Source: an uncultured Bacteroides sp. (GTDB taxonomy: Bacteria > Bacteroidota > Bacteroidia > Bacteroidales > Bacteroidaceae). From it: 52,092 nt of DNA. Where the stretch lies: the NCBI GenBank assembly GCA_949289345.1, contig CASENS010000036.1:1-52092 (forward strand), read 5' to 3'. Positions 32,222-40,869 of this stretch are shown here, piece after piece (position 1 is the stretch's first letter; the number at the start of each line of letters is the position of its first letter). The notes beneath the pieces are model-generated. The model had not been told where the DNA came from, did not search any database, and saw only the letters and a program-made list of their open reading frames with translations. The position numbers and the translations under genes were made by a program.

Positions 32222-33517
32222 ATGGCAATGAAAGAAAATTTAAAACCGGCAACAGGCCGATTAGGCGTGTTGGTGGTTGGGGTAGGGGGAGCTGTGGCCA
32301 CTACCTTGATTACGGGTGTTCTGGCAGCCCGCAAAGGGCTGGCAAAGCCCATAGGTTCTATCACACAAATGGCAACCATGCGTGTGCAGAGCGGTGAGGA
32401 AAAAAAGATAAAGGACATTGTGCCGTTGGCGGACTTAAACGACATCGTGTTTGGTGGGTGGGATATCTTCCCGGATAACGCTTACGAAGCCGCCCTGTAT
32501 GCCGAGGTTCTGAAAGAGAAAGACTTGAATCTGGTAAAGGAGGAATTGCAGGCCATCTGTCCGATGCCGGCCGCTTTTGACCACAACTTTGCCAAGCGTC
32601 TGAACGGAACACATATTAAAAAAGCTGCCACACGTTGGGACTTGATGGAACAACTGCGGGCAGATATCCGCGACTTCAAGACGGTCAATGCGTGCGACCG
32701 TATCGTGGTGCTGTGGGCGGCCAGTACGGAAATTTACGTACCACTCAGCGATGAGCACATGTCGCTGGAGGCATTGGAAACAGCGATGAAGGACAACAAC
32801 ACGGAGGTAATCTCTCCCAGCATGTGCTATGCGTATGCCGCTATTGCAGAAGGTGCTCCGTTTGTGATGGGGGCTCCTAATCTTTGTGTGGACATACCCG
32901 CCATGTGGGAATTCTCGAAGAAGATGAATGTGCCCATCGCCGGAAAGGACTTCAAGAGCGGACAGACGCTGATGAAGACAGTGCTGGCCCCGATGTTCAA
33001 GACACGTATGCTTGGCGTAAGCGGATGGTTCTCTACGAATATCCTGGGCAACCGCGATGGCGAGGTGTTGGACCAGCCGGAGAACTTCAAGACGAAGGAA
33101 GTGAGCAAGCTGTCCGTAATAGACAACATCTTTGAACCGGAGAAATTCCCCGACCTGTATGGCGATGTATATCATAAGGTGCGTATCAATTACTATCCGC
33201 CCCGCAAGGACAATAAGGAAGCATGGGATAACATCGACATCTTCGGCTGGATGGGTTACCCGATGGAAATCAAGGTGAACTTCCTGTGCCGGGACTCTAT
33301 CCTGGCTGCTCCCATCGCTCTGGATTTGGTGTTGTTTAGCGATTTGGCCATACGTGCCGGATGGAGTGGCATTCAGACGTGGCTATCCTTCTTCTGCAAG
33401 AGCCCGATGCACGACTTTGAGCACCAGCCCGTACACGACTTGTTCCAGCAGTGGCGTATGGTGAAACAGGCAATCCGCACGATGATAGGCGAGAAAGAGC
33501 CTGACTATTTGGACTAA
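32222..33517 (+). CDS. ino1: myo-Inositol-1-phosphate synthase
   Basis: This 431-residue NAD-dependent enzyme turns glucose 6-phosphate into myo-inositol 3-phosphate. The Rossmann start LGVLVVGVGGAVATTLITGV (about residues 14-33) binds NAD; GAPNLCVDIPAMWEFSKKMN, GKDFKSGQTLMKTVL and GWFSTNILGNRDGEVL are the MIPS signature segments forming the active site. It opens the gene set for inositol lipids, with the same content and order as the characterised B. thetaiotaomicron BT_1526-BT_1522 cluster. It has its own promoter, and a terminator-like hairpin separates it from the four overlapping genes that follow. Confidence 0.95.
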   Translation: MAMKENLKPATGRLGVLVVGVGGAVATTLITGVLAARKGLAKPIGSITQMATMRVQSGEEKKIKDIVPLADLNDIVFGGWDIFPDNAYEAALYAEVLKEKDLNLVKEELQAICPMPAAFDHNFAKRLNGTHIKKAATRWDLMEQLRADIRDFKTVNACDRIVVLWAASTEIYVPLSDEHMSLEALETAMKDNNTEVISPSMCYAYAAIAEGAPFVMGAPNLCVDIPAMWEFSKKMNVPIAGKDFKSGQTLMKTVLAPMFKTRMLGVSGWFSTNILGNRDGEVLDQPENFKTKEVSKLSVIDNIFEPEKFPDLYGDVYHKVRINYYPPRKDNKEAWDNIDIFGWMGYPMEIKVNFLCRDSILAAPIALDLVLFSDLAIRAGWSGIQTWLSFFCKSPMHDFEHQPVHDLFQQWRMVKQAIRTMIGEKEPDYLD

Positions 33518-33565
33518 ACAGTTGTCCTGTTTGTCACAAAATGTACATAAACTATAGGAAAGGTT

Positions 33566-33610
33566 GCGCCAAAGACAATTTTTTATTGTAACTTTGGCGC
33601 GACTTTTTTT
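33566..33610 (+). terminator. Hairpin terminator that also contains a promoter -7 element
   Basis: GCGCCAAAGACAAT (33566-33579) faces ATTGT-aa-CTTTGGCGC (33585-33600), a 14-bp stem with a two-base bulge, followed by GACTTTTTTT: a good terminator for ino1. The right arm contains TAACTTTG (33589-33596), a consensus -7 element that would start transcription near 33604 for the pgpA-like gene at 33626. Termination and re-initiation thus share the same bases. Confidence 0.6.
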
Positions 33611-33625
33611 GAATGACCGAATAGA

Positions 33626-34099
33626 ATGAACAAACCGCCTTTCCTGCCGATGCTGATAGGCACAGGATTTGGCTCCGGATTTTCACCGGTAGCCCCGGGT
33701 ACTGCGGGGGCCTTGCTGGCCTTCGCAGTGTGGTATGTTTTGTCCTTCTTGGTATCGGCGTCCGCTTTGCTGTGGCTGACGGTGCTACTGGTGTTGGCGT
33801 TTACTGTAGCAGGCGTATGGGCGGCCAACCGTTTGGAACAAGCGTGGGGAGAGGATCCTTCGCGTGTAGTGGTGGACGAGATGGTGGGCTGCTGGATTAC
33901 GCTGCTGGCCGCTCCTGCAGGGCATCTTTGGTATGGACTGGCCGCTTTCGGATTGTTCCGACTGTTCGATATATGGAAGCCGCTGGGGATACGGCGGATG
34001 GAGAACTTGCCGGGAGGCATAGGGGTGATGATGGACGATGTGCTGTCCGGAGTTTATGGCTTTATCATACTTATTGGTGCAAGATGGCTGATAGTGTGA
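33626..34099 (+). CDS. Phosphatidylglycerophosphatase A-like protein
   Basis: This 157-residue PgpA homologue has GTGFGSGFSPVAPGTAGAL near the start and VVVDEMVGCWITLL (about residues 86-99), with the Asp-Glu pair that binds metal, plus DVLSGVYG near the end. There are four hydrophobic spans. PgpA enzymes remove phosphate from phosphatidylglycerophosphate; in this cluster the B. thetaiotaomicron counterpart (BT_1525) lies between inositol-phosphate synthase and the lipid transferase. Its role there may be housekeeping or inositol-lipid related. The next gene starts inside it. Confidence 0.88.
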   Translation: MNKPPFLPMLIGTGFGSGFSPVAPGTAGALLAFAVWYVLSFLVSASALLWLTVLLVLAFTVAGVWAANRLEQAWGEDPSRVVVDEMVGCWITLLAAPAGHLWYGLAAFGLFRLFDIWKPLGIRRMENLPGGIGVMMDDVLSGVYGFIILIGARWLIV

Positions 34100-34611
34100 A
34101 GAAAGGAGGGCGGAAATCGTACTGGCGCCGGACGGTGTGGATGTTTGTCAAAGCACAGTTGTCTGCCCAGTTTGCCAGTCTGGTGGATTTCGTAATAACC
34201 ATTCTCTTGGTGAAGCTGTTCGATGTGTTCTACTTGTATGCCACGTTTACGGGTTCGGTCGTAGGTGGCATGGTGAATTGTTCGGTCAACTACGGATGGG
34301 TGTTCAAGGCTGCCGGAGTGAAGAAAATGCACGTGGCGGTGAAGTACCTCTTCGTATGGGGCGGAAGCATCATGCTCAATACGTGGGGAACCTTCGCGCT
34401 GACGGAGTGGCTGACGGATATGAAATGGGTCAACGGACTGTTGGGATACTATGTGGACAATGTCTTCATCCTTTCTAAGATTGTAATGGCTGTACTGGTG
34501 GCTTTCGTGTGGAATTATCAGTTGCAGCGCGTCTTTGTGTACCGTGACCTGCACTTTCGCGATTTCTTGAAACAACGTTTTGATACTAATAGATATAGAG
34601 ATGAATTATAG
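34084..34611 (+). CDS. GtrA-like membrane protein
   Basis: The ATG at 34084 gives 175 residues and overlaps the pgpA-like gene by 16 bases; a longer frame open upstream is a shadow of that gene. Four spans with the pattern [36 protein letters not shown] and [17 protein letters not shown] match the GtrA/DPMS family, which moves or positions polyprenyl-linked or lipid head groups. In the inositol-lipid cluster its counterpart is BT_1524, with no firmly known task. A flippase or partner role for the transferase is inferred. It ends 11 bases inside the next gene. Confidence 0.85.
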   Translation: MADSVKKGGRKSYWRRTVWMFVKAQLSAQFASLVDFVITILLVKLFDVFYLYATFTGSVVGGMVNCSVNYGWVFKAAGVKKMHVAVKYLFVWGGSIMLNTWGTFALTEWLTDMKWVNGLLGYYVDNVFILSKIVMAVLVAFVWNYQLQRVFVYRDLHFRDFLKQRFDTNRYRDEL

Positions 34612-35260
34612 AGATTGGTTGCAACAGTTGATTTACAAAATCATAAATCCTGTTGTGCATGGCATGATTAAGGTGGGCATCACGCCCAATATCATTACGA
34701 CTACGGGGCTGGTGCTGAATATTGTGGCGGCTGTCGTGTTTGTGTACGCCGCGGTGACTGACTGGGATACGGCCCTGACCTACGCCGGATGGGCGGGCGG
34801 ACTGGTGCTGTTCGCCGGATTGTTCGACATGATGGACGGGCGGGTGGCCCGTGTGGGAAGCATGACTTCCACGTTCGGGGCGCTGTACGACTCCGTGCTC
34901 GACCGTTATAGCGAGTTGGTTACTCTCTTCGGACTCCTCTATTTCCTGTTGTTTCAAGGCTACCTCTGGGGCTCGGTCATCACCGGCCTGGCCATTATCG
35001 GCTCGCTCATGGTGAGCTACGTGCGGGCACGTGCCGAGGGACTGGGGCTGGAGTGCAAGGTGGGGCTGATGCAGCGGCCCGAGCGTGTGGTGCTGACAGC
35101 CTTGGGCGCCATCTTTGCCAGCGTATTCCAGCGTGTCGAGCTGTTCGACCCCATGTATATCCTCATCGCGCCACTGGCCATTATCGCCGTGCTGGCCAAC
35201 TGGACGGCCTTTGTGCGCATCGGCCATTGTCATAAACTCTTGAAGCAACAAGCGAAATGA
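34601..35260 (+). CDS. CDP-alcohol phosphatidyltransferase (phosphatidylinositol-phosphate synthase)
   Basis: From the ATG at 34601 this is 219 residues with five or six spans. The catalytic signature D-xx-DG-xx-AR-x8-G-xxx-D-xxx-D is complete: [13 protein letters not shown], then [14 protein letters not shown] (about residues 75-102). The enzyme class joins CDP-diacylglycerol with an alcohol; in this cluster the counterpart BT_1523 makes phosphatidylinositol phosphate from inositol phosphate. It overlaps the GtrA gene by 11 bases and the PAP2 gene by 4. Substrate is assigned from context. Confidence 0.92.
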   Translation: MNYRDWLQQLIYKIINPVVHGMIKVGITPNIITTTGLVLNIVAAVVFVYAAVTDWDTALTYAGWAGGLVLFAGLFDMMDGRVARVGSMTSTFGALYDSVLDRYSELVTLFGLLYFLLFQGYLWGSVITGLAIIGSLMVSYVRARAEGLGLECKVGLMQRPERVVLTALGAIFASVFQRVELFDPMYILIAPLAIIAVLANWTAFVRIGHCHKLLKQQAK

Positions 35261-36192
35261 ACCGTCTGTCCTTGCCTTCCCTGCGCGAGACGGTGTGGGT
35301 GCTTGTGCTGTCCGCCCTGTTTCTGACGTTGACGGGGCTGTACGTCGGTCTGCGCATAGACCATTTCCTCATCCTTGCCCTCTACTGGGTGTTGTTCTTC
35401 GCCAGCGGCATTACCCGCCGCTTGGCCGTGGCGCTGCTGCCGTTCGTTGTGTTCGCCGTGTCATACGACTGGATGCGCGTGTGGCCCAATTATGAAGTCA
35501 ATCCCGTCGACGTGCGCGGGCTGTACGAGGCCGAGAAGTCGCTCTTCGGCATCACCGCGGGCGGCGAGACGCTGATTCCCTGCGAGTACTTCGCACGCCA
35601 CCATTGGCCCGTGGCCGACTTCATGGCAGGTCTCTTCTACCTCTGCTGGGTGCCCGTCCCCATCGCCTTTGGCGTGTGGCTCTACCTGAAGGGCAAGCGC
35701 GATGTCTACCTGCGTTTCGCCATGGTATTCCTGCTGGTCAACCTTATCGGCTTTGCCGGATATTACATCCATCCCGCCGCCCCGCCCTGGTATGCCATGA
35801 ACTACGGCTTCGAGCCCGTCCTCGGCACGCCGGGCAACACGGCCGGACTGGGGTGCTTCGACCAGATGCTGGGCATCACCGTCTTCGAGGGCATCTACGG
35901 GCGCAACGCCAATGTCTTCGCCGCCGTGCCCTCGCTCCATGCGGCCTATATGGTGGTGGCGTTGGCCTACGCGCTGATGGCCCGCTGCCGGAGGTGGCTC
36001 GTCGGGCTGTTCGCCTTCATCATGGTGGGCATCTGGTGCACGGCCGTCTATAGCGGACACCATTACATCATAGACGTCACCTTGGGCATCGGCTGCGCCC
36101 TGCTTGGCATAGCGGTCTTCGAATGGGGGCTGATGCGATGGGGGGCGTTCCGCCGGTTCTTCGGGCGATACGCCGCTTATCTGAGGGGCTGA
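35257..36192 (+). CDS. PAP2-type phosphatase (probable phosphatidylinositol-phosphate phosphatase)
   Basis: This 311-residue protein has about six spans. PAP2 motifs are present: [11 protein letters not shown] (near 228) and [13 protein letters not shown] (near 265) with the catalytic histidines and Asp, and [11 protein letters not shown] (near 170) in the inositol-phosphorylceramide-synthase-like style. It follows the transferase with an ATGA overlap. Its counterpart BT_1522 removes phosphate to give phosphatidylinositol, which feeds inositol dihydroceramide synthesis. GC content of this gene is strikingly high. A terminator follows at 36217. Confidence 0.9.
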   Translation: MNRLSLPSLRETVWVLVLSALFLTLTGLYVGLRIDHFLILALYWVLFFASGITRRLAVALLPFVVFAVSYDWMRVWPNYEVNPVDVRGLYEAEKSLFGITAGGETLIPCEYFARHHWPVADFMAGLFYLCWVPVPIAFGVWLYLKGKRDVYLRFAMVFLLVNLIGFAGYYIHPAAPPWYAMNYGFEPVLGTPGNTAGLGCFDQMLGITVFEGIYGRNANVFAAVPSLHAAYMVVALAYALMARCRRWLVGLFAFIMVGIWCTAVYSGHHYIIDVTLGIGCALLGIAVFEWGLMRWGAFRRFFGRYAAYLRG

Positions 36193-36216
36193 CGTATATT
36201 GGTATCTGTACTGACT

Positions 36217-36253
36217 CCCGTATCGCACATCGAGCGTGGTACGGGATTTTTTT
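36217..36253 (+). terminator. Terminator of the inositol-lipid operon
   Basis: CCCGTA (36217) with CAC inside pairs with GTG and TACGGG (to 36245), followed by ATTTTTTT. Confidence 0.85.
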
Positions 36254-36281
36254 GTGCCCTTCTGCTTGCATTTATGCGGAA

Positions 36282-36410
36282 AAGCTGTATATTTGTAAAG
36301 TCAAAAGGTATATACCTTATGGGTAGAAAGGTATATACCTTATAGGTCATAAAGTATATACCTTTTAATGTGTAAGGTATATACCTTTCGACTTAGAAGA
36401 TACGTATATA
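36282..36410. repeat. 23-bp-period array of AAGGTATATACCTT palindromes
   Basis: The 14-base palindrome AAGGTATATACCTT starts at 36305, 36328 and 36374, with AAAGTATATACCTT at 36351: exactly 23 bases apart. Degenerate units sit in register at 36282 (AAGCTGTATATTTG, containing the -7 element) and 36397 (AAGATACGTATATA). The spacers are unrelated to each other. The array spans the transcription start region of the HU-like gene at 36431. Confidence 0.9.
36288..36295 (+). promoter_or_regulatory. Promoter -7 element for the HU-like gene
   Basis: TATATTTG is embedded in the first, degenerate unit of the palindrome array. The start would fall near 36303, at the first perfect palindrome. Confidence 0.6.
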
Positions 36411-36430
36411 ATCATTTATGAGATACTACA

Positions 36431-36889
36431 ATGGCAAGATACAAGTTAAGGAGAAAGCGGAATGGCATCAGCCGTGAAAAGAGTGACCTCTGGTATGCCG
36501 AGCCTTCGCCCGCTCAGCGCATGTCGGCAAGGACGTTGTGCCGTTTCGCCACGCAGCATACGACGATGGGCGGCATGGAGCTTATGATGGCGTTGGAGAT
36601 ATTGGCCCAGTATCTGCCCGGGGTGCTTGCGCAGGGGACGATTGTGGAGCTGGGGAGGCTGGGCACGTTGCAGATTGCGTATGGCAGCGAGGGGGTGGAG
36701 GAGCCGGAGGATTTCAACTATCACCTCATTCGGCAGCCGCGCATCGTGTTCCGCCCTTCGCGTGAGCTGACGCGTGAGGTGGAGCGGCTCATCTCGTTCC
36801 AGTTGGACGGGATTGTGTCGGGGCCATATTCGTTCCCTACGGTGGAGGGCTACCGCCAGTGGCTGAAGGGGCGTGAGGACGAGGAGTGA
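36431..36889 (+). CDS. HU-family (HU-HIG type) DNA-binding protein
   Basis: This 152-residue protein resembles the long Bacteroidota HU-like proteins. It has a basic start (MARYKLRRKRNGISREKSDLW), a helical region with CRFATQHTTMGGMELMMALEILAQYLPGVLAQG (about residues 37-69), and then the HU beta-arm region (VELGRLGTLQIAYG ... IVFRPSRELTREV). Such proteins bind and bend DNA, and many sit next to mobile or glycan loci. The palindrome array lies directly upstream, so self-regulation by this protein or by an unknown factor is plausible. The gene has the high GC content of its surroundings. Confidence 0.8.
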   Translation: MARYKLRRKRNGISREKSDLWYAEPSPAQRMSARTLCRFATQHTTMGGMELMMALEILAQYLPGVLAQGTIVELGRLGTLQIAYGSEGVEEPEDFNYHLIRQPRIVFRPSRELTREVERLISFQLDGIVSGPYSFPTVEGYRQWLKGREDEE

Positions 36890-36926
36890 CGGGATGTATA
36901 TATTCTTATTAATGAACAGATAGCGT

Positions 36927-38099
36927 ATGGAGAATTTCGTATTTTACAGTCCCACGGAGTTTGTCTTCGGGCGGGACACGGAGAGGCAGGTGGGTGCGCT
37001 GGCCGTGAAGCACGGGGCGAGCCGGGTTATGATTGTGTATGGCGGTGGCTCGGCGGTGCGCAGCGGGCTGTTGGACCGTGTGAGGCTGACCTTGCGCGAG
37101 GCGGGACTGACGTTCTGCGAATTGGGCGGTGTGCAGCCTAATCCGACGGACGCGAAGGTGTATGAGGGCATCGGCCTTTGCAGGCGTGAGGGAGCGGACT
37201 TGCTGCTGGCTGTGGGCGGCGGTTCGGTCATCGATACGGCGAAGGCCATTGCGGCGGGCGTGCCTTACGAGGGCGATTTCTGGGATTTCTACATTGGCCG
37301 CGCACAGGTGACGAGGGCGCTGAAGGTGGCTGTGGTGCTGACTATTCCGGCTGCGGGCAGCGAGGGCTCGGGCAATACGGTCATCACGAAGTCGGCCACG
37401 TTGCAGAAGATGAGTCTGCGTGCGCCGATGTATCTGCGTCCGGTGTTTTCCGTCATGAATCCGGAGCTGACTTATACGCTCCCTGCGTTTCAGACGGCCT
37501 GCGGCGTGTGCGACATGATGATACACATCTTCGAGCGGTATTTCACGAACACGACTGATGTGGAGGTGAGCGACCGCATGTGTGAGGGTGTGCTGACGGC
37601 CATCTTGAAGGAGGCTTACCGGGTAAGGCAGAACCCGCAGGATTATGGCGCGCGGGCTAACCTGATGTGGGCCGGCATGGTGGCGCACAACGGTACGTGT
37701 GGTGTGGGATGTGAGGAGGATTGGGCTTCGCATTTCATGGAGCATGAGGTGAGCGCGCTTTACGGTGTGGCGCATGGTGCGGGATTGGCGGTCGTTGTTC
37801 CGGCGTGGATGACGTTCATGGCGGAGCGTCATCCGGAGAAGGTGGCCCAGCTGGGCGAGCGTGTGTTCGGCGTGCCTGTGCAGGATGATTTGCAGGAGAT
37901 GGCTTTGGGCTGTGTGTCGCGTCTGAAGCACTTCTTCCGCTACATGGGGCTTCCGGTCAGCTTCAAGGAACTGGGTGTTGAGAGTCCGGACATTCCTTTG
38001 CTGGTGCGTAAGTTGCATGAGAACAAGGGGCCGCTTGTGGGGAATTATGTGAGGCTGACCCCGAAGGACACTGAGGAGATTTACCGGCTGGCGTTATAA
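36927..38099 (+). CDS. Iron-containing alcohol dehydrogenase (YqhD/BDH type)
   Basis: This 390-residue group III dehydrogenase begins with FVFYSPTEFVFGRDTERQVG. GGGSAVRSGLLDRV (about residues 39-52) and AVGGGSVIDTAKAIA (about 93-107) bind NAD(P). Metal ligands are expected in CGVCDMMIHIFERYF (Asp and His near 193-198), HEVSALYGVAHGAGLAVVVPAW (His near 277) and the His around LKHFFRYMG. YqhD-like enzymes reduce aldehydes with NADPH. It starts 37 bases after the HU-like gene on the same strand. The natural substrate cannot be told from sequence. Confidence 0.9.
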   Translation: MENFVFYSPTEFVFGRDTERQVGALAVKHGASRVMIVYGGGSAVRSGLLDRVRLTLREAGLTFCELGGVQPNPTDAKVYEGIGLCRREGADLLLAVGGGSVIDTAKAIAAGVPYEGDFWDFYIGRAQVTRALKVAVVLTIPAAGSEGSGNTVITKSATLQKMSLRAPMYLRPVFSVMNPELTYTLPAFQTACGVCDMMIHIFERYFTNTTDVEVSDRMCEGVLTAILKEAYRVRQNPQDYGARANLMWAGMVAHNGTCGVGCEEDWASHFMEHEVSALYGVAHGAGLAVVVPAWMTFMAERHPEKVAQLGERVFGVPVQDDLQEMALGCVSRLKHFFRYMGLPVSFKELGVESPDIPLLVRKLHENKGPLVGNYVRLTPKDTEEIYRLAL

Positions 38100-38192
38100 C
38101 TGACGGAACACAGAGGCACAGCGTGCTTATCCCGCTGACATTACAAGGATATGCACGCTGTGTCTTTAAGTTTACATGCGACATCGAATCTG

Positions 38193-39518
38193 TTACATCA
38201 AGTTGCTTGCCAGTTCACTCAATTCGCTACGCTCACCCTTCACCAAATTTACATGGGCAAACAGTTTCTGGTCATGCATACGGTCTATCATGTAGACAAG
38301 GCCGTTAGACTGTGTATCCAGATAAGGCTGGTCTATCTGCTGAATATCGCCTGTGAACACCATCTTGGTGCCTTCGCCCGCACGAGTGATGATGGTTTTT
38401 ATCTCGTGGGGCGTAAGGTTCTGCGCCTCGTCAATGATGCAATAAGTCTCACTCAAACTACGCCCGCGGATAAACGCCAATGCTTCGATGACCAGTTGAT
38501 CGCTTTTCTGCATCTCTTCCAAGCGCTTCACTTCGCTGGAGTTAGTGGCGAACTGGTGCTTGATAACGTTCAGATTATCGAACAATGGCTGCATGTATGG
38601 AGCCACTTTCTCGTTGGCGTCACCGGGTAGGAAACCGATGTCTTTGTTGGATAAAGCCACAATGGGACGAGCCAGCAATATCTGCTTGTAATCGTTCATC
38701 TGCCTCAATGCGGCGGCTAATGCCAAAAGAGTCTTTCCTGTGCCGGCCTTTCCCGTCAGTGCCACCAACTTGATGTCGGGGTCGTTCAACACTTCAAAGG
38801 CAAAGCTCTGCTCCGCGTTCCGAGGTTCGATGCCATAGTTCTTTGTCTTATTAACCCGGCATACGGTGCGGGTGAATGGATTGTAGCGTGCCAGAACACT
38901 GTTACGGTCACTCTTAAGGATGAAGCATTCGTTGGGGTGAATGACATCCTTAAAGGGAAGTTCACCGATATCAATGCCTTCGTGCGAAGAATAGATGCGG
39001 TCTATTAAGGCAGGATCGGTTCCCTCGAACACCTCGTTCGATTTCTCAAAGACATCTACATTGACTACTTTGTCATTGATATAGTCCTCACAAAGGATGC
39101 CGATGGAACGGGCTTTCATGCGCAGGTTAACGTCCTTGGTTACTAAGACGGTCTTTGTCTTGGGATACTTTCCGGACAGCCAGTCGGCAACCGCCAGTAT
39201 CTGATGGTCAGGCTTACGCACAGGGAAAGAGGTGTACACCCGTTCGGACTCCACATTGCCCGTCACGACAAACAACTTGCCCAAGCCTTCGCCCAAAGAG
39301 GCTCCTTTGGTAAAAAGCTTGTCATCGGTTATCTCATCCAATTCACGGACAAATTCGCGGGCGTTGTAGTTAATCTGCTCATTTCCTTTCTTGAACTTGT
39401 CCAACTCTTCGAGTACAACAATGGGAAGATAAATATCATTCTCCTGGAAGTTTTTCAGACACTTATAGTCATGCAGAATGACATTCGTGTCGATTACAAA
39501 ATTTTTCTTTGCTCCCAT
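38193..39518 (-). CDS. PhoH family protein with N-terminal PIN domain
   Basis: This 441-residue protein joins a PIN-type RNase domain (FVIDTNVILHD at residues 7-17, LEELDKFKKG and later TVLVTKDVNLRMKA with the acidic residues) to a PhoH ATPase. The ATPase has Walker A in LTGKAGTGKTLLALAAAL (about 255-272) and Walker B in TYCIIDEAQNLTPHE (about 360-374). Such PIN-PhoH proteins are RNA helicase-nucleases, known as PhoH2 types. The gene is monocistronic, divergent from folC. Confidence 0.92.
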   Translation of the reverse strand: MGAKKNFVIDTNVILHDYKCLKNFQENDIYLPIVVLEELDKFKKGNEQINYNAREFVRELDEITDDKLFTKGASLGEGLGKLFVVTGNVESERVYTSFPVRKPDHQILAVADWLSGKYPKTKTVLVTKDVNLRMKARSIGILCEDYINDKVVNVDVFEKSNEVFEGTDPALIDRIYSSHEGIDIGELPFKDVIHPNECFILKSDRNSVLARYNPFTRTVCRVNKTKNYGIEPRNAEQSFAFEVLNDPDIKLVALTGKAGTGKTLLALAAALRQMNDYKQILLARPIVALSNKDIGFLPGDANEKVAPYMQPLFDNLNVIKHQFATNSSEVKRLEEMQKSDQLVIEALAFIRGRSLSETYCIIDEAQNLTPHEIKTIITRAGEGTKMVFTGDIQQIDQPYLDTQSNGLVYMIDRMHDQKLFAHVNLVKGERSELSELASNLM

Positions 39519-39543
39519 AACTCAATAGATTTAAAATAGTACG

Positions 39544-39551
39544 TATCTTTG
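39544..39551 (+). promoter_or_regulatory. Promoter -7 element for folC
   Basis: TATCTTTG lies 65 bases ahead of folC. Confidence 0.55.
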
Positions 39552-39615
39552 TTGCCATTAAAGATAGCAATTTTGCCAATAGCATGGATCCGTTTCCCGT
39601 TAAATATTTCAAAAG

Positions 39616-40869
39616 ATGAACTATCAGGATACTTTAGAATACTTATATAATAGTGCGCCCATGTTTCAACAAGTGGGCGGAACCGCTTACAAAGAAGGTT
39701 TGGAGAATACACTCACCCTGGACGAACACTTCGGGCACCCGCATCGCCGATATCGTACCATCCACGTGGCAGGCACCAATGGCAAAGGGTCATGCTCGCA
39801 TACGCTGGCCGCCATCCTTCAAGCAGCCGGTTATCGAGTAGGACTTTATACTTCGCCCCATCTGGTGGATTTTCGTGAACGCATCCGGGTGAACGGCATC
39901 CCCATTCCGGAGGAATATGTAATACGCTTCGTGGAGGAAGAGCGGAGTTTCTTCGAGCCACTCTATCCCTCGTTCTTCGAACTGACCACAGCCATGGCCT
40001 TCCGTTATTTTGCAGACGCACAGGCAGACGTAGCCGTTATCGAGGTAGGTCTGGGTGGAAGACTGGACTGCACCAACATCATCCAACCTGACTTGTGCGT
40101 CATTACGAACATTAGCTTTGACCATGTCCAATTTTTAGGCGACACATTGCCAAAGATTGCCGGTGAGAAGGCGGGCATCATTAAAACGGGCGTGCCTGTA
40201 GTGATAGGCGAGTCCACACCGGAAACCCGCCCTGTCTTTCAAGCCAAGGCAAAGGAAATGCATGCCCCCATCTATTTTGCAGAAGACTATGACCGAGAAG
40301 ACTACTCAGGCATTGAATTTGAACTGAAAGGACTTTATCAGAAAAAGAACAAACAGACGTTGCTCACCACCCTCCCTTTGCTGAAGGAGGCGGGATATCA
40401 CATAGACGGACAAGCGGTACGTAATGGATTTGCGCATGTGACCAGCCTGACCGGACTCATGGGACGTTGGCAAAAGCTTCAAGACTCCCCTACTCTCATC
40501 TGCGACACCGGCCACAACGTGGGAGGTATCCGCTACATCGTAGAACAACTTAAAAAGGAGAAATACCACCGGTTGCACATCGTCATGGGCATGGTGAACG
40601 ACAAAGACATCCGGGGTGTAGTAGCCTTGATGCCCCAAGAGGCCGTGTATTACTTTACCCAAGCCAGCGTGAAGCGAGCCATGCCTGCCGATAAACTGAA
40701 AAAGCTGGCCAATGAAGCAGGTTTGCAAGGCGAATGCTATGCTGATGTGCCAAGCGCTGTGCGAGCCGCACAAAAAGAAAGCCTCCCGGAAGACTTTATC
40801 TTCGTGGGAGGCAGCAGTTTCATTGTGGCCGACTTATTAGCGAACCGCAATACACTCAATCTCCACTAA
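39616..40869 (+). CDS. folC: Folylpolyglutamate synthase / dihydrofolate synthase
   Basis: This 417-residue Mur-ligase-type enzyme adds glutamate to dihydropteroate and to folates. The ATP loop is HVAGTNGKGSCSHTLA (about residues 50-65). YTSPHLVDFRERIRVNG and FELTTAMAFRYFADAQADVAVIEVGLGGRLDCTN are family signatures, and DTGHNVGGI (near 295) lies in the C-terminal domain. Length is normal. Its last 33 bases overlap the end of ridA on the opposite strand. Confidence 0.95.
   Translation: MNYQDTLEYLYNSAPMFQQVGGTAYKEGLENTLTLDEHFGHPHRRYRTIHVAGTNGKGSCSHTLAAILQAAGYRVGLYTSPHLVDFRERIRVNGIPIPEEYVIRFVEEERSFFEPLYPSFFELTTAMAFRYFADAQADVAVIEVGLGGRLDCTNIIQPDLCVITNISFDHVQFLGDTLPKIAGEKAGIIKTGVPVVIGESTPETRPVFQAKAKEMHAPIYFAEDYDREDYSGIEFELKGLYQKKNKQTLLTTLPLLKEAGYHIDGQAVRNGFAHVTSLTGLMGRWQKLQDSPTLICDTGHNVGGIRYIVEQLKKEKYHRLHIVMGMVNDKDIRGVVALMPQEAVYYFTQASVKRAMPADKLKKLANEAGLQGECYADVPSAVRAAQKESLPEDFIFVGGSSFIVADLLANRNTLNLH

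Noticed and set aside
35461-36228. Long open minus-strand frame opposite the PAP2 phosphatase
   Set aside because: It is a by-product of the high GC content of the real plus-strand gene; no family resemblance, and it overlaps clear PAP2 motifs.
36282-36410. CRISPR array
   Set aside because: Repeat of 14 bases with 9-base gaps is too short for CRISPR and the units are perfect palindromes; no cas genes are near.
36909-38018. Open minus-strand frame of 369 codons opposite the alcohol dehydrogenase
   Set aside because: Extremely His/Arg/Gln-rich translation typical of antisense GC-rich frames; the plus strand has complete dehydrogenase motifs.
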